Positions 7,373 to 14,844 of a stretch of DNA of 19,664 nt are shown here, in pieces; position 1 is the stretch's first letter, and every line of letters starts with the position of its first letter. Origin of the DNA: Actinomycetes bacterium (GTDB lineage: Bacteria > Actinomycetota > Acidimicrobiia > Acidimicrobiales > RAAP-2); the NCBI GenBank assembly GCA_021781315.1, contig JAJXXB010000061.1, forward strand, positions 1-19,664, written 5' to 3'. Made by a program: the position numbers and the translations under genes. The notes below the pieces were generated by a model that was given only the letters and a program-made list of their open reading frames with translations, ran no database searches and was not told the DNA's origin.

Positions 7373-8320
7373 ATGGCACTCGAACAGTTTCGCGCGACCT
7401 TTGACGCGCACGTGTACTTCTCCAACGGCGGCGACCTCGAGACGCGAGGCTTTCGCGTCGACGTCGCCGACGAGAGCGCGAGCGAGTCCGACGTCGGTGA
7501 ACTCTTCGTGCGTTCGCTCCATCTCTTGATGGTCGAGCGCGTCGAGATCACGAACCTTCACGTGGTGCGCGAAGCGCACCTGGGCACCCACGGCGGACCC
7601 AGTGACGTGCCACCCGAGACGGGCTCGCGACGACTCGTCGAACTGAGTCACGTGATTCGCGCGGGCATGACGACGTACCCGGGCCTGCCCGCACCCCAGA
7701 TCGTCTCGCACCTCTCACGCGAGGACTCGCGCGAGCGCTACGCACCGGGTACCGAGTTCACCATTGACGCAATCACCATGGTGGGCAACACCGGCACCTA
7801 CCTCGACAGTCCCTTTCACCGCTACGCGAACGGCGCGGACCTGGCGGGACTGCCCCTCGAGGCCTTCGTCGACCTGCCGGCGGTCGTCGTGCGTACGCAA
7901 GGTAGTGCCACGCGTGCCATCGACGCCGCCACCCTCGCCCCCTACGACGTCGCCGGAGCCGCGGTGCTGTTGCACACCGGTGCGGACGCGCTCTGGGGCT
8001 CACCCGCCTACGCGATAGACGCCCCCTTTCTCACGGGCAGTGCCGCGCGTTGGCTCGTCGAGCGAGGTGCTTTCCTCGTGGGCATCGACGCTCTCAACAT
8101 CGACGACACCGAGAGCGGAGGGGAGCGTCCCTCGCACAGCGTCTTGCTCGAGGCCGGCGTGCCCGTCGTCGAGCACCTGACGGGCCTCGAGCAACTGCCG
8201 GCTAGCGGAGCTCGCTTTAGCGCCGCGCCGGCGCGCGTCGAGGGCTTTGGGACGTTCCCCGTGCGCGCGTACGCGTCGGTGCCGCGTGGACGCGCTGATC
8301 GCCGAGACGACCAGGAATAA
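7373..8320 (+). CDS. Cyclase-family (kynurenine-formamidase-like) protein with an extra N-terminal domain
   Basis: 315 residues. From about residue 86 it matches the cyclase/KynB amidohydrolase family (RRLVELSHVIRAGMTTYPGLP, then the NTGTYLDSPFH segment, and a C-terminal RPSHSVLLEAGVPVVEHLTGL). The family metal motif HxGTHxDxPxH is altered: N139 and Y143 replace the two metal-binding His, while D145 and H149 remain and the later His and Glu are kept. Residues 1-85 (FDAHVYFSNGGDLETRGFRV ... VERVEITNLHVVREAHLG) form a separate small alpha/beta-looking domain I cannot name with certainty. Hydrolysis of a cyclic amide or formamide is the family default, but metal use is doubtful here. Next gene is a secreted GH25-like protein 24 nt on. 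Confidence 0.82.
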   Translation: MALEQFRATFDAHVYFSNGGDLETRGFRVDVADESASESDVGELFVRSLHLLMVERVEITNLHVVREAHLGTHGGPSDVPPETGSRRLVELSHVIRAGMTTYPGLPAPQIVSHLSREDSRERYAPGTEFTIDAITMVGNTGTYLDSPFHRYANGADLAGLPLEAFVDLPAVVVRTQGSATRAIDAATLAPYDVAGAAVLLHTGADALWGSPAYAIDAPFLTGSAARWLVERGAFLVGIDALNIDDTESGGERPSHSVLLEAGVPVVEHLTGLEQLPASGARFSAAPARVEGFGTFPVRAYASVPRGRADRRDDQE

Positions 8321-8332
8321 TTTCGGGGGACC

Positions 8333-8338
8333 TAGGAT
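8333..8338 (+). promoter_or_regulatory. -10 box TAGGAT of a leaderless transcript
   Basis: CCTAGGAT, then 6 nt, then GTG 8345. No Shine-Dalgarno sequence precedes the GTG in this short space, so translation from a leaderless mRNA is likely. Confidence 0.55.
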
Positions 8339-8344
8339 CTCGAC

Positions 8345-10468
8345 GTGCTCGGTCAACTTCGCGCTGTTCTCGTGTCTCTGCTCGTCGTGGCCGCGAACGT
8401 CGTCGCGGCGGGCGCGCCCGCCTCGGCGACCGGCGTCGCGCCGGCGTCAGTGGGCTTTGACGTGAGTTTCCCCCAGTGCGGGTCGCCGCTGCCCTCTCCG
8501 GCGGGCTTTGGGATCGTGGGTGTCAACAACGGCCACCCCTTCTCGGTCAACCCCTGTCTTGTGAGCGAGGTCCAGTGGGCGGGGACGACGTTGAGTGCGA
8601 GCCCGCAGTTCTACGTCAACACCGACAACCCCGGTCCGTCGAACAACGCCAACTGGCCCCGCTCCCAGAGCGCGCCGCGCGTGTGCGCCGGGGCGGACTC
8701 GATCGCGTGCTCCTTCGACTACGGTTGGAACGCTGGACAGGGCTCGTTCCAAGCGGTCGTCGGTGTCGAGACTCAGTTGGGCGCCGCCTCGCCGACCGGC
8801 GTGGCGCAGTCGTCGCAGTGGTGGCTCGACGTGGAGACCGGCAACCTCTGGGAGTCGTTGCGCAACGCCACCGGACCCACGAGCGCGCAGTACGCGAATG
8901 ACGCGGCTGTTCTCCAAGGCGAGCTCGCCTACTTCGCGAGCATCGGCATCACCTCGGTGGGCATCTACTCGACCGCGAGCCAGTTCGGAGCCATCGCCGG
9001 AGCGACGCTCCCGAGGTTCGCGGCGAACAAGCTCTGGGTGCCCGGCTTCGCGACCCTCGCCGCCGCCCAGGCCGCGTGCAACATGGCGTCCTTTACCGGT
9101 GGGCGCATCGCGATGATCCAGTACCCCTCGCGCGGGCTCGACGGAGACTACGCCTGCGGGCTGGTGACGACGCCGAGCGCCGCGTCGGTGTCCCTCGCGA
9201 CGTCGGCCTCCTTCACCGATCAACTCGCCGTCGCCGGGGAGAGCGCCCCGGTGACTTACACCCAGTCCTCGGGCGCCCCGGCCCTCGTCGTCTCGAGCAC
9301 CGGGCTGGTCTCCACCGGCTCCGCGCTCGCGCCCGGCGTCTACAGCGCGAGTGGCACGAGTAGCGCGGCGGGTCTGAGCGGCACGTACACGTTCACGCTG
9401 ACCGTCGGACTCCTCTCTCAGAGCTCGCCCACCTCGGCGACCTCGTCGGTGCCCGCGTCGGCGACCTTCTCCTCCCAGGTTGCGGCCACGGGGGCGAGCG
9501 GCCCGATCACCTTCTCCCAGACCAGCGGCGCGCCGGCTCTGCTCGTCTCGCCGAGCGGGCTCGTCACGACCCAGGGGACGCTTCCTCGTGCCACGTACCA
9601 CGTGACGGGCACCATGAGTGACGCGAGCGGCGACAGCGGGACCTTCTCTCTGGCCGTGAGTGTCGGCACTCTCACGCAGTCCTCGCCGATTCGCCTCAGC
9701 GTGACTCCGGGCGCGGCGGCCACCCTGTCGAACCAGCTCACCGCGAGTGGGGCGAGCGGCGCCCTGACCTTCACCCAGAGCACCGGCGCGCCCGCCCTCG
9801 TCGTCTCGCCCAGTGGACTCATCACCACGAGCGGCGTGCTCGCGGCGGGCTCCTACGTCGCGCGCGGCGTCGTGGCCGACGCTGGCGGCGACCAGGGCAA
9901 CTACTTCTTCAACCTCCTTGTCTCTTCGGTGACCCTCGCCCAGACCTCGCCGACCAGCGCGAGCGTGACGCCGAGCGCGTCGGCGACGTACTCGAGCCAG
10001 ATCGCGGTCAAGGGCGCCGCGGGCGCCGTGAGTTTCACCCAGAGCGCGGGTACGCCGAACCTCGTGGTGTCGCCCAGTGGCCTCGTGACGACGGGTGGCG
10101 CGCTCGTCTCCGGCGTCTACAGCGCGAGCGGCACGATGGTGGACGGCGCCGGAGATCCGGGATCCTTCACGTTCACCCTGAGTGTCGCCGTGGTCGCACC
10201 TCCGCCACCGCCCGCGCCGGCGGCGACGAGGGTGCTCGGGCACGCGCTCACCGGACACACGGTGACCCTCACCATCCTCGGACACGGCTTCGTGGGACGA
10301 CCCACGGTGGTGGGCCGCGCCGGCACGAGCGCCCTGGTGATCCGCGATACGGGGACCGCACTCACGGTGCGGGTCACGGTGGCGCCGCACACGCGCCGGG
10401 GCGTGTACACCTTCGTCATCGCCCTGGCGACGGGCGCGCTCTGTAGCGTGCGCTACGTCCAGCGCTAG
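8345..10468 (+). CDS. Secreted GH25-like protein with four tandem beta-repeats and C-terminal domain
   Basis: 707 residues. Signal peptide 1-29 (cleavage near PASA-TG). Residues about 35-275 form a TIM-barrel-like domain resembling GH25/DUF1906 lysozyme-like proteins: GFDVSFPQCG (D39), WWLDVETGNLW (D162, E164, a DxE pair as in GH25 active sites), then IGIYSTASQF and LWVPGF. Next come four repeats of 82-88 residues (278-362, 363-448, 449-536, 537-about 618), each with FTQSxGAPALVVSPSGLVTT-like cores, probably Ig-like beta-sandwiches. A proline linker (APPPPPAPAA) leads to a final beta-rich domain of about 75 residues. No cell-wall anchor is seen. Muramidase activity or cell-surface binding is plausible but inferred. 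Start: GTG placed 6 nt after a TAGGAT box. Confidence 0.85.
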   Translation: MLGQLRAVLVSLLVVAANVVAAGAPASATGVAPASVGFDVSFPQCGSPLPSPAGFGIVGVNNGHPFSVNPCLVSEVQWAGTTLSASPQFYVNTDNPGPSNNANWPRSQSAPRVCAGADSIACSFDYGWNAGQGSFQAVVGVETQLGAASPTGVAQSSQWWLDVETGNLWESLRNATGPTSAQYANDAAVLQGELAYFASIGITSVGIYSTASQFGAIAGATLPRFAANKLWVPGFATLAAAQAACNMASFTGGRIAMIQYPSRGLDGDYACGLVTTPSAASVSLATSASFTDQLAVAGESAPVTYTQSSGAPALVVSSTGLVSTGSALAPGVYSASGTSSAAGLSGTYTFTLTVGLLSQSSPTSATSSVPASATFSSQVAATGASGPITFSQTSGAPALLVSPSGLVTTQGTLPRATYHVTGTMSDASGDSGTFSLAVSVGTLTQSSPIRLSVTPGAAATLSNQLTASGASGALTFTQSTGAPALVVSPSGLITTSGVLAAGSYVARGVVADAGGDQGNYFFNLLVSSVTLAQTSPTSASVTPSASATYSSQIAVKGAAGAVSFTQSAGTPNLVVSPSGLVTTGGALVSGVYSASGTMVDGAGDPGSFTFTLSVAVVAPPPPPAPAATRVLGHALTGHTVTLTILGHGFVGRPTVVGRAGTSALVIRDTGTALTVRVTVAPHTRRGVYTFVIALATGALCSVRYVQR
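9176..10198 (+). repeat. Four in-frame tandem repeats of about 260 bp in the GH25-like gene
   Basis: Units begin near 9176, 9431, 9689 and 9953. Each encodes 82-88 residues with a shared core (TxxQ at the start, S/G-A-P-ALVVS-S/P-S/T-GLV/I-T/S-T in the middle, G-x-F/Y-x-F-x-L-x-V at the end). Nucleotide similarity is moderate, so they are diverged and probably stable domains. Confidence 0.8.
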
Positions 10469-10523
10469 CGACCGTCACCTCCCACCCGGCGCTGTCGGAC
10501 CTCACTGGATCCCTTCCTGTCAC

Positions 10524-10552
10524 TTGACATGTGAACAGTAACGATATATCGT
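10524..10552 (+). promoter_or_regulatory. Sigma-70-type promoter of the PadR gene
   Basis: TTGACA (10524-10529), 17-bp spacer, TATCGT (10547-10552). This is the only consensus -35/-10 pair I find in the window. The -10 lies inside the palindrome 10539-10554. Confidence 0.7.
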
Positions 10553-10554
10553 TA
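10539..10554. promoter_or_regulatory. Perfect 16-bp palindrome, likely PadR operator
   Basis: TAACGATATATCGTTA reads the same on both strands. It covers the -10 of the promoter, so a bound dimer would block RNA polymerase. PadR proteins commonly autorepress through AT-rich palindromes at their own promoter. An ACATGT palindrome (10527-10532) lies over the -35 end. Confidence 0.7.
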
Positions 10555-10597
10555 TAGAACGTAAAGGGGTCACACGGTGATCCCGCGAAGGAGTGAG

Positions 10598-11212
10598 ATG
10601 TTCAACACACACGACATGAATGCCGATCGAGGTCGCCCCGGTCCCCAGCGCTCGCTGGGACGGCGCCGGCGCGGTGGACCGGGCCACGGCCACAGCCACG
10701 ACCACATGGGACCGGGTCGCCGGCGCGGTCCGGGACGGCGCGACGGGCGGCGTGCGCGCGGCGACGTGCGCGCCGCGGTGCTGGTCCTGCTCGAAGAGCA
10801 GCCGCGCAACGGCTACCAGATCATCCAGGAGCTGACGGAGCGATCGAACGAAGCCTGGCGCCCCAGTCCCGGATCGATCTACCCGATACTTCAACAACTC
10901 GAGGACGAGGGTCTCATCGAAGCGAGCGCCACCGGCAGCGGACGCGCCTACGCGCTCAGCGACGCGGGACGCCGTTTCGTCGAGGACGAACGCGAGCAAC
11001 TGGGTCGGCCCTGGGAGAACGCGGGCCAGGGCGCCGAGCCCGCGCGCGAGCTGATGGTGGCGGGGCGCGAAGTCGTGATGGCCGCGCGCCAGGTCGTCGT
11101 GGTCGGCTCTTCGTCCCAGCTCGCCCGAGCCACTGCGATCCTCGCCGAGGCGCGACGGGCGCTCTACAGCTTGTTGGCCGAGGGGGACGCGGGTCCGCGA
11201 GATGACTCCTAG
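10598..11212 (+). CDS. PadR-family regulator with His-cluster N-terminus
   Basis: 204-residue transcription factor. Residues about 55-135 are the PadR winged helix (GYQIIQELTERSNEAWRPSP, then GSIYPILQQLEDEGLI); residues about 140-204 form the helical dimerisation region. The N-terminal 54 residues are Arg/Gly-rich with a cluster HGHSHDH (H30-H36), recalling the nickel-responsive PadR protein YqjI of E. coli, which also has a His-rich N-terminal extension. Metal response is therefore a fair hypothesis, not shown. Start ATG 10598 has AAGGAG 4 nt upstream; the frame opens 7 codons earlier with no ribosome site. Its promoter is overlapped by a perfect palindrome. The target beyond its own gene is not evident; the next gene has its own -10. 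Confidence 0.9.
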   Translation: MFNTHDMNADRGRPGPQRSLGRRRRGGPGHGHSHDHMGPGRRRGPGRRDGRRARGDVRAAVLVLLEEQPRNGYQIIQELTERSNEAWRPSPGSIYPILQQLEDEGLIEASATGSGRAYALSDAGRRFVEDEREQLGRPWENAGQGAEPARELMVAGREVVMAARQVVVVGSSSQLARATAILAEARRALYSLLAEGDAGPRDDS

Positions 11213-11236
11213 TCCGTAACCCGCCCCGCGCGGCGC

Positions 11237-11242
11237 TAGCGT
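11237..11242 (+). promoter_or_regulatory. -10 box TAGCGT of a leaderless transcript
   Basis: GCTAGCGT, then 6 nt (CCGAGC), then GTG 11249. The layout is identical to that at 8333-8345 and there is no Shine-Dalgarno sequence. Confidence 0.5.
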
Positions 11243-11248
11243 CCGAGC

Positions 11249-11743
11249 GTGCGCGCGATTCAACTGAGGGCTCGTTCCCTGTTTGTCTCCAGCGTCGCGG
11301 CGGCGAGTGTTCTCGCCGCTCTCGCGGTGCCAGCGTCGGCCACGTCGTGGTCGTGGTCGTGGCGAGCCTCGGGTACTCTCGGCGCGAGGCCCGCGTGCTC
11401 TCGACTGGGTCGCGCTCTCGCGGGACCGGTGTGCGCTTATCGCGTACCTAATGCACCACGACTCTCGGGCGCCGAGTCAGTCGTCGTACGCGTGACGAAC
11501 ACGTCGTCGCGGCGCGCGTGCTACGCGATCAGCGTCTCGACGACGTACATGGCCGGACTGCACGGTTGGTGCGTGGGTGCGGGCGCGACTGGTCAGTACG
11601 CGACGAGGGGTGCCGCGAGTCACTACCGTGGCCTCACGATGAGTCTCTTTGTCACCAGCGGGTCTTCGACGCGTCCTCTCGCTCCGATCAGCGATTCGCA
11701 CTCATCGCCCTTTGTGGTCGTAGTACGCGAGGTGGCCGGCTAG
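11249..11743 (+). CDS. Small secreted protein of unknown function
   Basis: 164 residues. A Sec signal peptide (RSLFVSSVAAASVLAALAV, cleavage near PASA-TS at about residue 32) is followed by an odd WSWSW segment, then a mature region rich in Ser/Arg/Val with four cysteines (around residues 50, 62, 91 and 108), suggesting disulfides. Alternating polar/hydrophobic strands (VVVRVTNTSS, FVVVVREVAG) suggest a beta-sandwich. I recognise no family. The GTG start is leaderless by position of TAGCGT. It lies between the PadR gene and the ATPase operon without clear links to either. Confidence 0.7.
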   Translation: MRAIQLRARSLFVSSVAAASVLAALAVPASATSWSWSWRASGTLGARPACSRLGRALAGPVCAYRVPNAPRLSGAESVVVRVTNTSSRRACYAISVSTTYMAGLHGWCVGAGATGQYATRGAASHYRGLTMSLFVTSGSSTRPLAPISDSHSSPFVVVVREVAG

Positions 11744-11804
11744 GACCTCGGGCCCCGTCGCGGGAGTTCCGTGTCGGAGTAAGTTCCCAGTGAGAGGCCC
11801 GCAG

Positions 11805-11822
11805 CGCACGTGGTGGCGTGCG
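11805..11822 (+). promoter_or_regulatory. Leader hairpin upstream of the ATPase operon
   Basis: CGCACG (11805-11810) pairs with CGTGCG (11817-11822) over a 6-nt loop, about 22 nt before the AAGGAG ribosome site of the small ORF. A TAAGTT hexamer (11780-11785) upstream could be the -10. Role unknown. Confidence 0.35.
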
Positions 11823-11854
11823 GACTCGCGGTCGCCGTCGACACAAGGAGCGAG

Positions 11855-12049
11855 ATGGCCGATCAGCGCGCGAGCCTAGATTCGGGGCCCGGGGTGCGAC
11901 ACGGCGAGGCGCGCGTGAAGTCCCCGTGTCCACCGCGCGCGATCACGCGCAAAGAGTTCATCCAGCGAGAGCGCGATATCGCCACCCAGAGGGTGACCCC
12001 GCTCGTAGTCGCGTTCGTCGACGCGGGCTCGCCCCGGGCTCTCACGTGA
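11855..12049 (+). CDS. 64-codon ORF, GGDEF-like N-terminal fragment, coupled to the ATPase
   Basis: Short ORF with the strong ribosome site AAGGAG (11845-11850) 4 nt before ATG, the same layout as the PadR gene. Its second half (ITRKEFIQRERDIATQRVTP then LVVAFVDAG) resembles the first helix and first strand of GGDEF domains in actinobacterial diguanylate cyclases, where FVDVDGLK would follow; here it stops at SPRALT with no signature motif. The stop TGA overlaps the GTG start of the ATPase (GTGA at 12046-12049), a classic coupling arrangement. It may be the stump of a lost GGDEF gene now serving as a translated leader, or a genuine small protein. GGDEF similarity is by eye only. Confidence 0.5.
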   Translation: MADQRASLDSGPGVRHGEARVKSPCPPRAITRKEFIQRERDIATQRVTPLVVAFVDAGSPRALT

Positions 12050-14844
12050 CGTCGAGGGCGCTCGAGCCCGACGCGCACTGGAGTCGCGCGGGCGCCTCCA
12101 CGTTGGCCCTCGACGTCGCGGCGGCGCTTGCGGCGCTCGAGACGTCGCGTCTCGGACTCGACACCGCCGAGGCGGACCAACGCCGCGCGAGTGCCGGTCC
12201 CAACGTTCTGCCCACACCCGCGCGCCGCTCGCTGGTGCGCGAGGTGGGTGCGCAATTTGCCAACATGTTCGTTGTGGTGCTCGTCGTGGCCGCCGCGCTC
12301 ACCTTCGCGACGTACCTCTTGACCTCGCCGCGAGACAGCGCCACGCTCGAGTTGGCGATCGGCATCTTGTGTGTCGTGGGACTCAACGCCATGATCGGTT
12401 TCGTTCAAGAGCACGCGGCGGAGCGCACCGCGGAAGCCCTCCAGGCCATGGTGGCGCACACGGCGCGGGTCCTGCGCGAGGGAGACCTGCGCGAGGTCAG
12501 CACCGAGGACCTCGTGCCCGGCGATGTCATCGTGCTCGAGGCGGGCGACGCCGTACCGGCCGACTGCCGGGTCATCGAGGCGCACGGCCTCGCCGTCGAG
12601 CTCTCGGCCCTGACCGGAGAGAGTCGGCCGGTGGGTCGAAGCGTGGACCCGGCGGGCGCGGCGAGCGCACCCGTCGAGGCGCGCGACGGCGTCTTCATGG
12701 GCACCACTGTCGCGACCGGGACGGGCAAGGCGGTTGTCTACGCCACGGGTCTGTCGACCCAGTTCGGCCAGATCTTTCGCCTCACGTCCGAACAGGTCGA
12801 GGTCGCGAGCCCCTTGCAGCGCCAGGTGACCGACATGGCCCGTCGGGTGGCGGCAGTGGCCATCGCCGCGGGCATCGCGCTCTTTGGCCTGCGCGCCCTC
12901 TCGGGCAGTCCCCTCGAGCGTTCCTTCGTCTTCGCCCTCGGGGTGATGGTCGCCCTGGTTCCCGAGGGCCTGCCGGCCACACTCTCGGTGTCGCTCGCGA
13001 TCGGCGTGCGACGCATGGCTCGTCGCCAGGCTCTCATACGCCGTCTGGCCGCAGTCGAGGCCCTGGGCTCGACCACCGTGATCTGCACCGACAAGACCGG
13101 CACGCTCACCACCGCCGAGATGACACTGCAGCGCGTGTACACGTGGGGTCACCTCTCGGAAGTGAGCGGGGTCGGCTACGGCCCCGAGGGCGAGGTGGAG
13201 AACCCCGACCTCGCGGGCGAGGTGCTGAGAGTCGCGGCCCTCTGTAGTGACGCGCGGCTGCTCGCGCCCAGCGATACCCAGGGCTGGCGTGTGCTGGGTG
13301 ACACGACCGAGGGGGCCATCATCGTCGCCGCGGCGAAGGCGGGAGTCGACCTGGCGAGAGAAGCGGCCCGCACGCCGAGGATCGGGATCTTCCCCTTCGA
13401 CGCGGATCGCAAGATGATGTCGACGCTGCATCGCGTGGGTGGTCTGGTTGAGCTGTACCTCAAAGGCTCACCCGAGGCGGTACTCGCGCGCAGCATCGAG
13501 ATCGCGACGGGCAACGTCGTCGACCTCCTCGACGAGACCCGTCTGCGCGCGGTGAGAGAGACCTACGACGCGATGGCCAGCGACGGTCTTCGCGTGCTTG
13601 CCGTGGCGCGGCGCTCGCTCTCATCTGATCGCGTGTCCCAAGACGACGCCGAGCGAGACCTGACCTTCCTTGGACTGGTGGGAATCGCCGACGCGCCGAG
13701 GCCCGAGGTGCGTGACGCGGTGGCGGCGTGTCGGCGAGCGGGAATTCGCATCGTGATGGTGACCGGCGACTACGGTCTGACCGCCGAAGCGGTGGCGCGC
13801 CACGTCGGCATACTCGACGAAGGCTCGGCGCGCCTCGTCTCGGGTTCCGAGCTCGACGCGGCCGACGCTGACGAGCTAGCCGCGATGTTGCGAAGCCAGG
13901 ATCAGATCCTCTTCGCCCGGGTGCGTCCGGAGCAGAAGCTTCGCATCGTCACTGCCTTCGAAGAGCTCGGCGAGATCGTGGCCGTCACGGGCGATGGCGC
14001 CAACGACGCGCCGGCGCTTAAGCGCGCGAGCGTGGGCGTGGCCATGGGCGAAGGCGGCACCGACGTCGCGCGCGCGGCGTCGGTCGTGATCTTGCTGGAC
14101 GACTCCTTCGCCTCCATCGCGGCGGCGGTCGAGCTCGGCCGAGCGGTGTATCGCAACATCCAGCGATTTCTCGTCTACCTCTTTAGCCACAACCTCGCAG
14201 AACTGACGCCGATACTGGCGGCGACGTTCGTGGGTTTTCCGCTGGTGCCGCTCTCGGCCCTGCAGGTACTGGCGATCGACCTGGGATCAGACGTCTTGCC
14301 CGCACTCGCCCTCGGCGCCGAGCGCCCCGAGGCCGACACCATGACTCGTCCGCCGCGCTCACCCGGCGCGCACCTCTTCTCCTGGGAGGTGGTGCGCCGA
14401 TTCCTCTTCCTCGGCACGCTGCAGTCTCTGGGCGTCACGGCGGTGTTCTTCTGGCGCATCCACAGCGCCCACCTGGGATTCGGTGACTTCACGGCCGCGA
14501 CACCGGCCTACCGCGAGGCGCTCACGATGACCCAAGCGGGCATCGTGGTCAGTCAGTTCTTCAACAGCTTTACCGTTCGCACCGATCGCGAAAGCGTGTT
14601 TCGCGCGGGACTCTTCTCGAATCGGTGGCTCCTCGGCGCGGGTGTGATCAGCCTGGGCTTCATGGCCGCGGTGAGCTACGTGCCCCTTCTCCAGGGCGTC
14701 TTTCACACCGCGGTCCTCTCACTCGTGGATTGGTTGTTGCTCGTGGCCTGCGGCGTGTTGTTGCTCGCGGCCGATGAGACTCGCAAGGCCCTGCATCGCG
14801 CCCGCGACGCCCGCGAGCGCGCCCGGCTAGGAAGGGAGGCGTGA
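12046..14844 (+). CDS. P2-type cation ATPase, P2C-like (Na+/K+-ATPase-like)
   Basis: 932-residue membrane pump coupling ATP hydrolysis to cation transport. In order: N-terminal cation_ATPase domain (RRASAGPNVLPTPARRSLV), actuator TGES (190-193), M4 PEGLP (306-310), phosphorylated D349 in DKTGTLT, nucleotide-binding KGSPE (from K473), GDGANDAP (from about 649), and C-terminal helices. M5-M6 read SHNLAELTP (N716, E719) and IDLGSDVLPALALGAERPEAD (D745, D749), closely matching the Na,K-ATPase SNIPEITP and IDLGTDMVPA sites rather than SERCA's M6; a His replaces the Ser before the M5 Asn. No beta-subunit gene is adjacent. GTG 12046 was chosen because it overlaps the upstream stop and begins the homologous region. 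Its stop overlaps the first TrkA gene. Transported ions (K+/Na+) are inferred. Confidence 0.9.
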   Translation: MTSRALEPDAHWSRAGASTLALDVAAALAALETSRLGLDTAEADQRRASAGPNVLPTPARRSLVREVGAQFANMFVVVLVVAAALTFATYLLTSPRDSATLELAIGILCVVGLNAMIGFVQEHAAERTAEALQAMVAHTARVLREGDLREVSTEDLVPGDVIVLEAGDAVPADCRVIEAHGLAVELSALTGESRPVGRSVDPAGAASAPVEARDGVFMGTTVATGTGKAVVYATGLSTQFGQIFRLTSEQVEVASPLQRQVTDMARRVAAVAIAAGIALFGLRALSGSPLERSFVFALGVMVALVPEGLPATLSVSLAIGVRRMARRQALIRRLAAVEALGSTTVICTDKTGTLTTAEMTLQRVYTWGHLSEVSGVGYGPEGEVENPDLAGEVLRVAALCSDARLLAPSDTQGWRVLGDTTEGAIIVAAAKAGVDLAREAARTPRIGIFPFDADRKMMSTLHRVGGLVELYLKGSPEAVLARSIEIATGNVVDLLDETRLRAVRETYDAMASDGLRVLAVARRSLSSDRVSQDDAERDLTFLGLVGIADAPRPEVRDAVAACRRAGIRIVMVTGDYGLTAEAVARHVGILDEGSARLVSGSELDAADADELAAMLRSQDQILFARVRPEQKLRIVTAFEELGEIVAVTGDGANDAPALKRASVGVAMGEGGTDVARAASVVILLDDSFASIAAAVELGRAVYRNIQRFLVYLFSHNLAELTPILAATFVGFPLVPLSALQVLAIDLGSDVLPALALGAERPEADTMTRPPRSPGAHLFSWEVVRRFLFLGTLQSLGVTAVFFWRIHSAHLGFGDFTAATPAYREALTMTQAGIVVSQFFNSFTVRTDRESVFRAGLFSNRWLLGAGVISLGFMAAVSYVPLLQGVFHTAVLSLVDWLLLVACGVLLLAADETRKALHRARDARERARLGREA

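Noticed and set aside
8447..10390. Long open frame on the minus strand (647 codons)
   Set aside because: It is the antisense shadow of the GH25-like gene; its translation is low-complexity Arg/Gly/His-rich with no domain, as expected in high-GC DNA.
11818..12045. N-terminal extension of the ATPase frame by 76 codons
   Set aside because: The extension is Arg-rich without homology, has no ribosome site, and overlaps a better-supported small ORF in another frame; GTG 12046 overlaps that ORF's stop.
11863..13431. Minus-strand open frame of 522 codons opposite the ATPase
   Set aside because: Translation is Arg/His/Gly-rich noise, while the plus strand has unmistakable P-type ATPase motifs.
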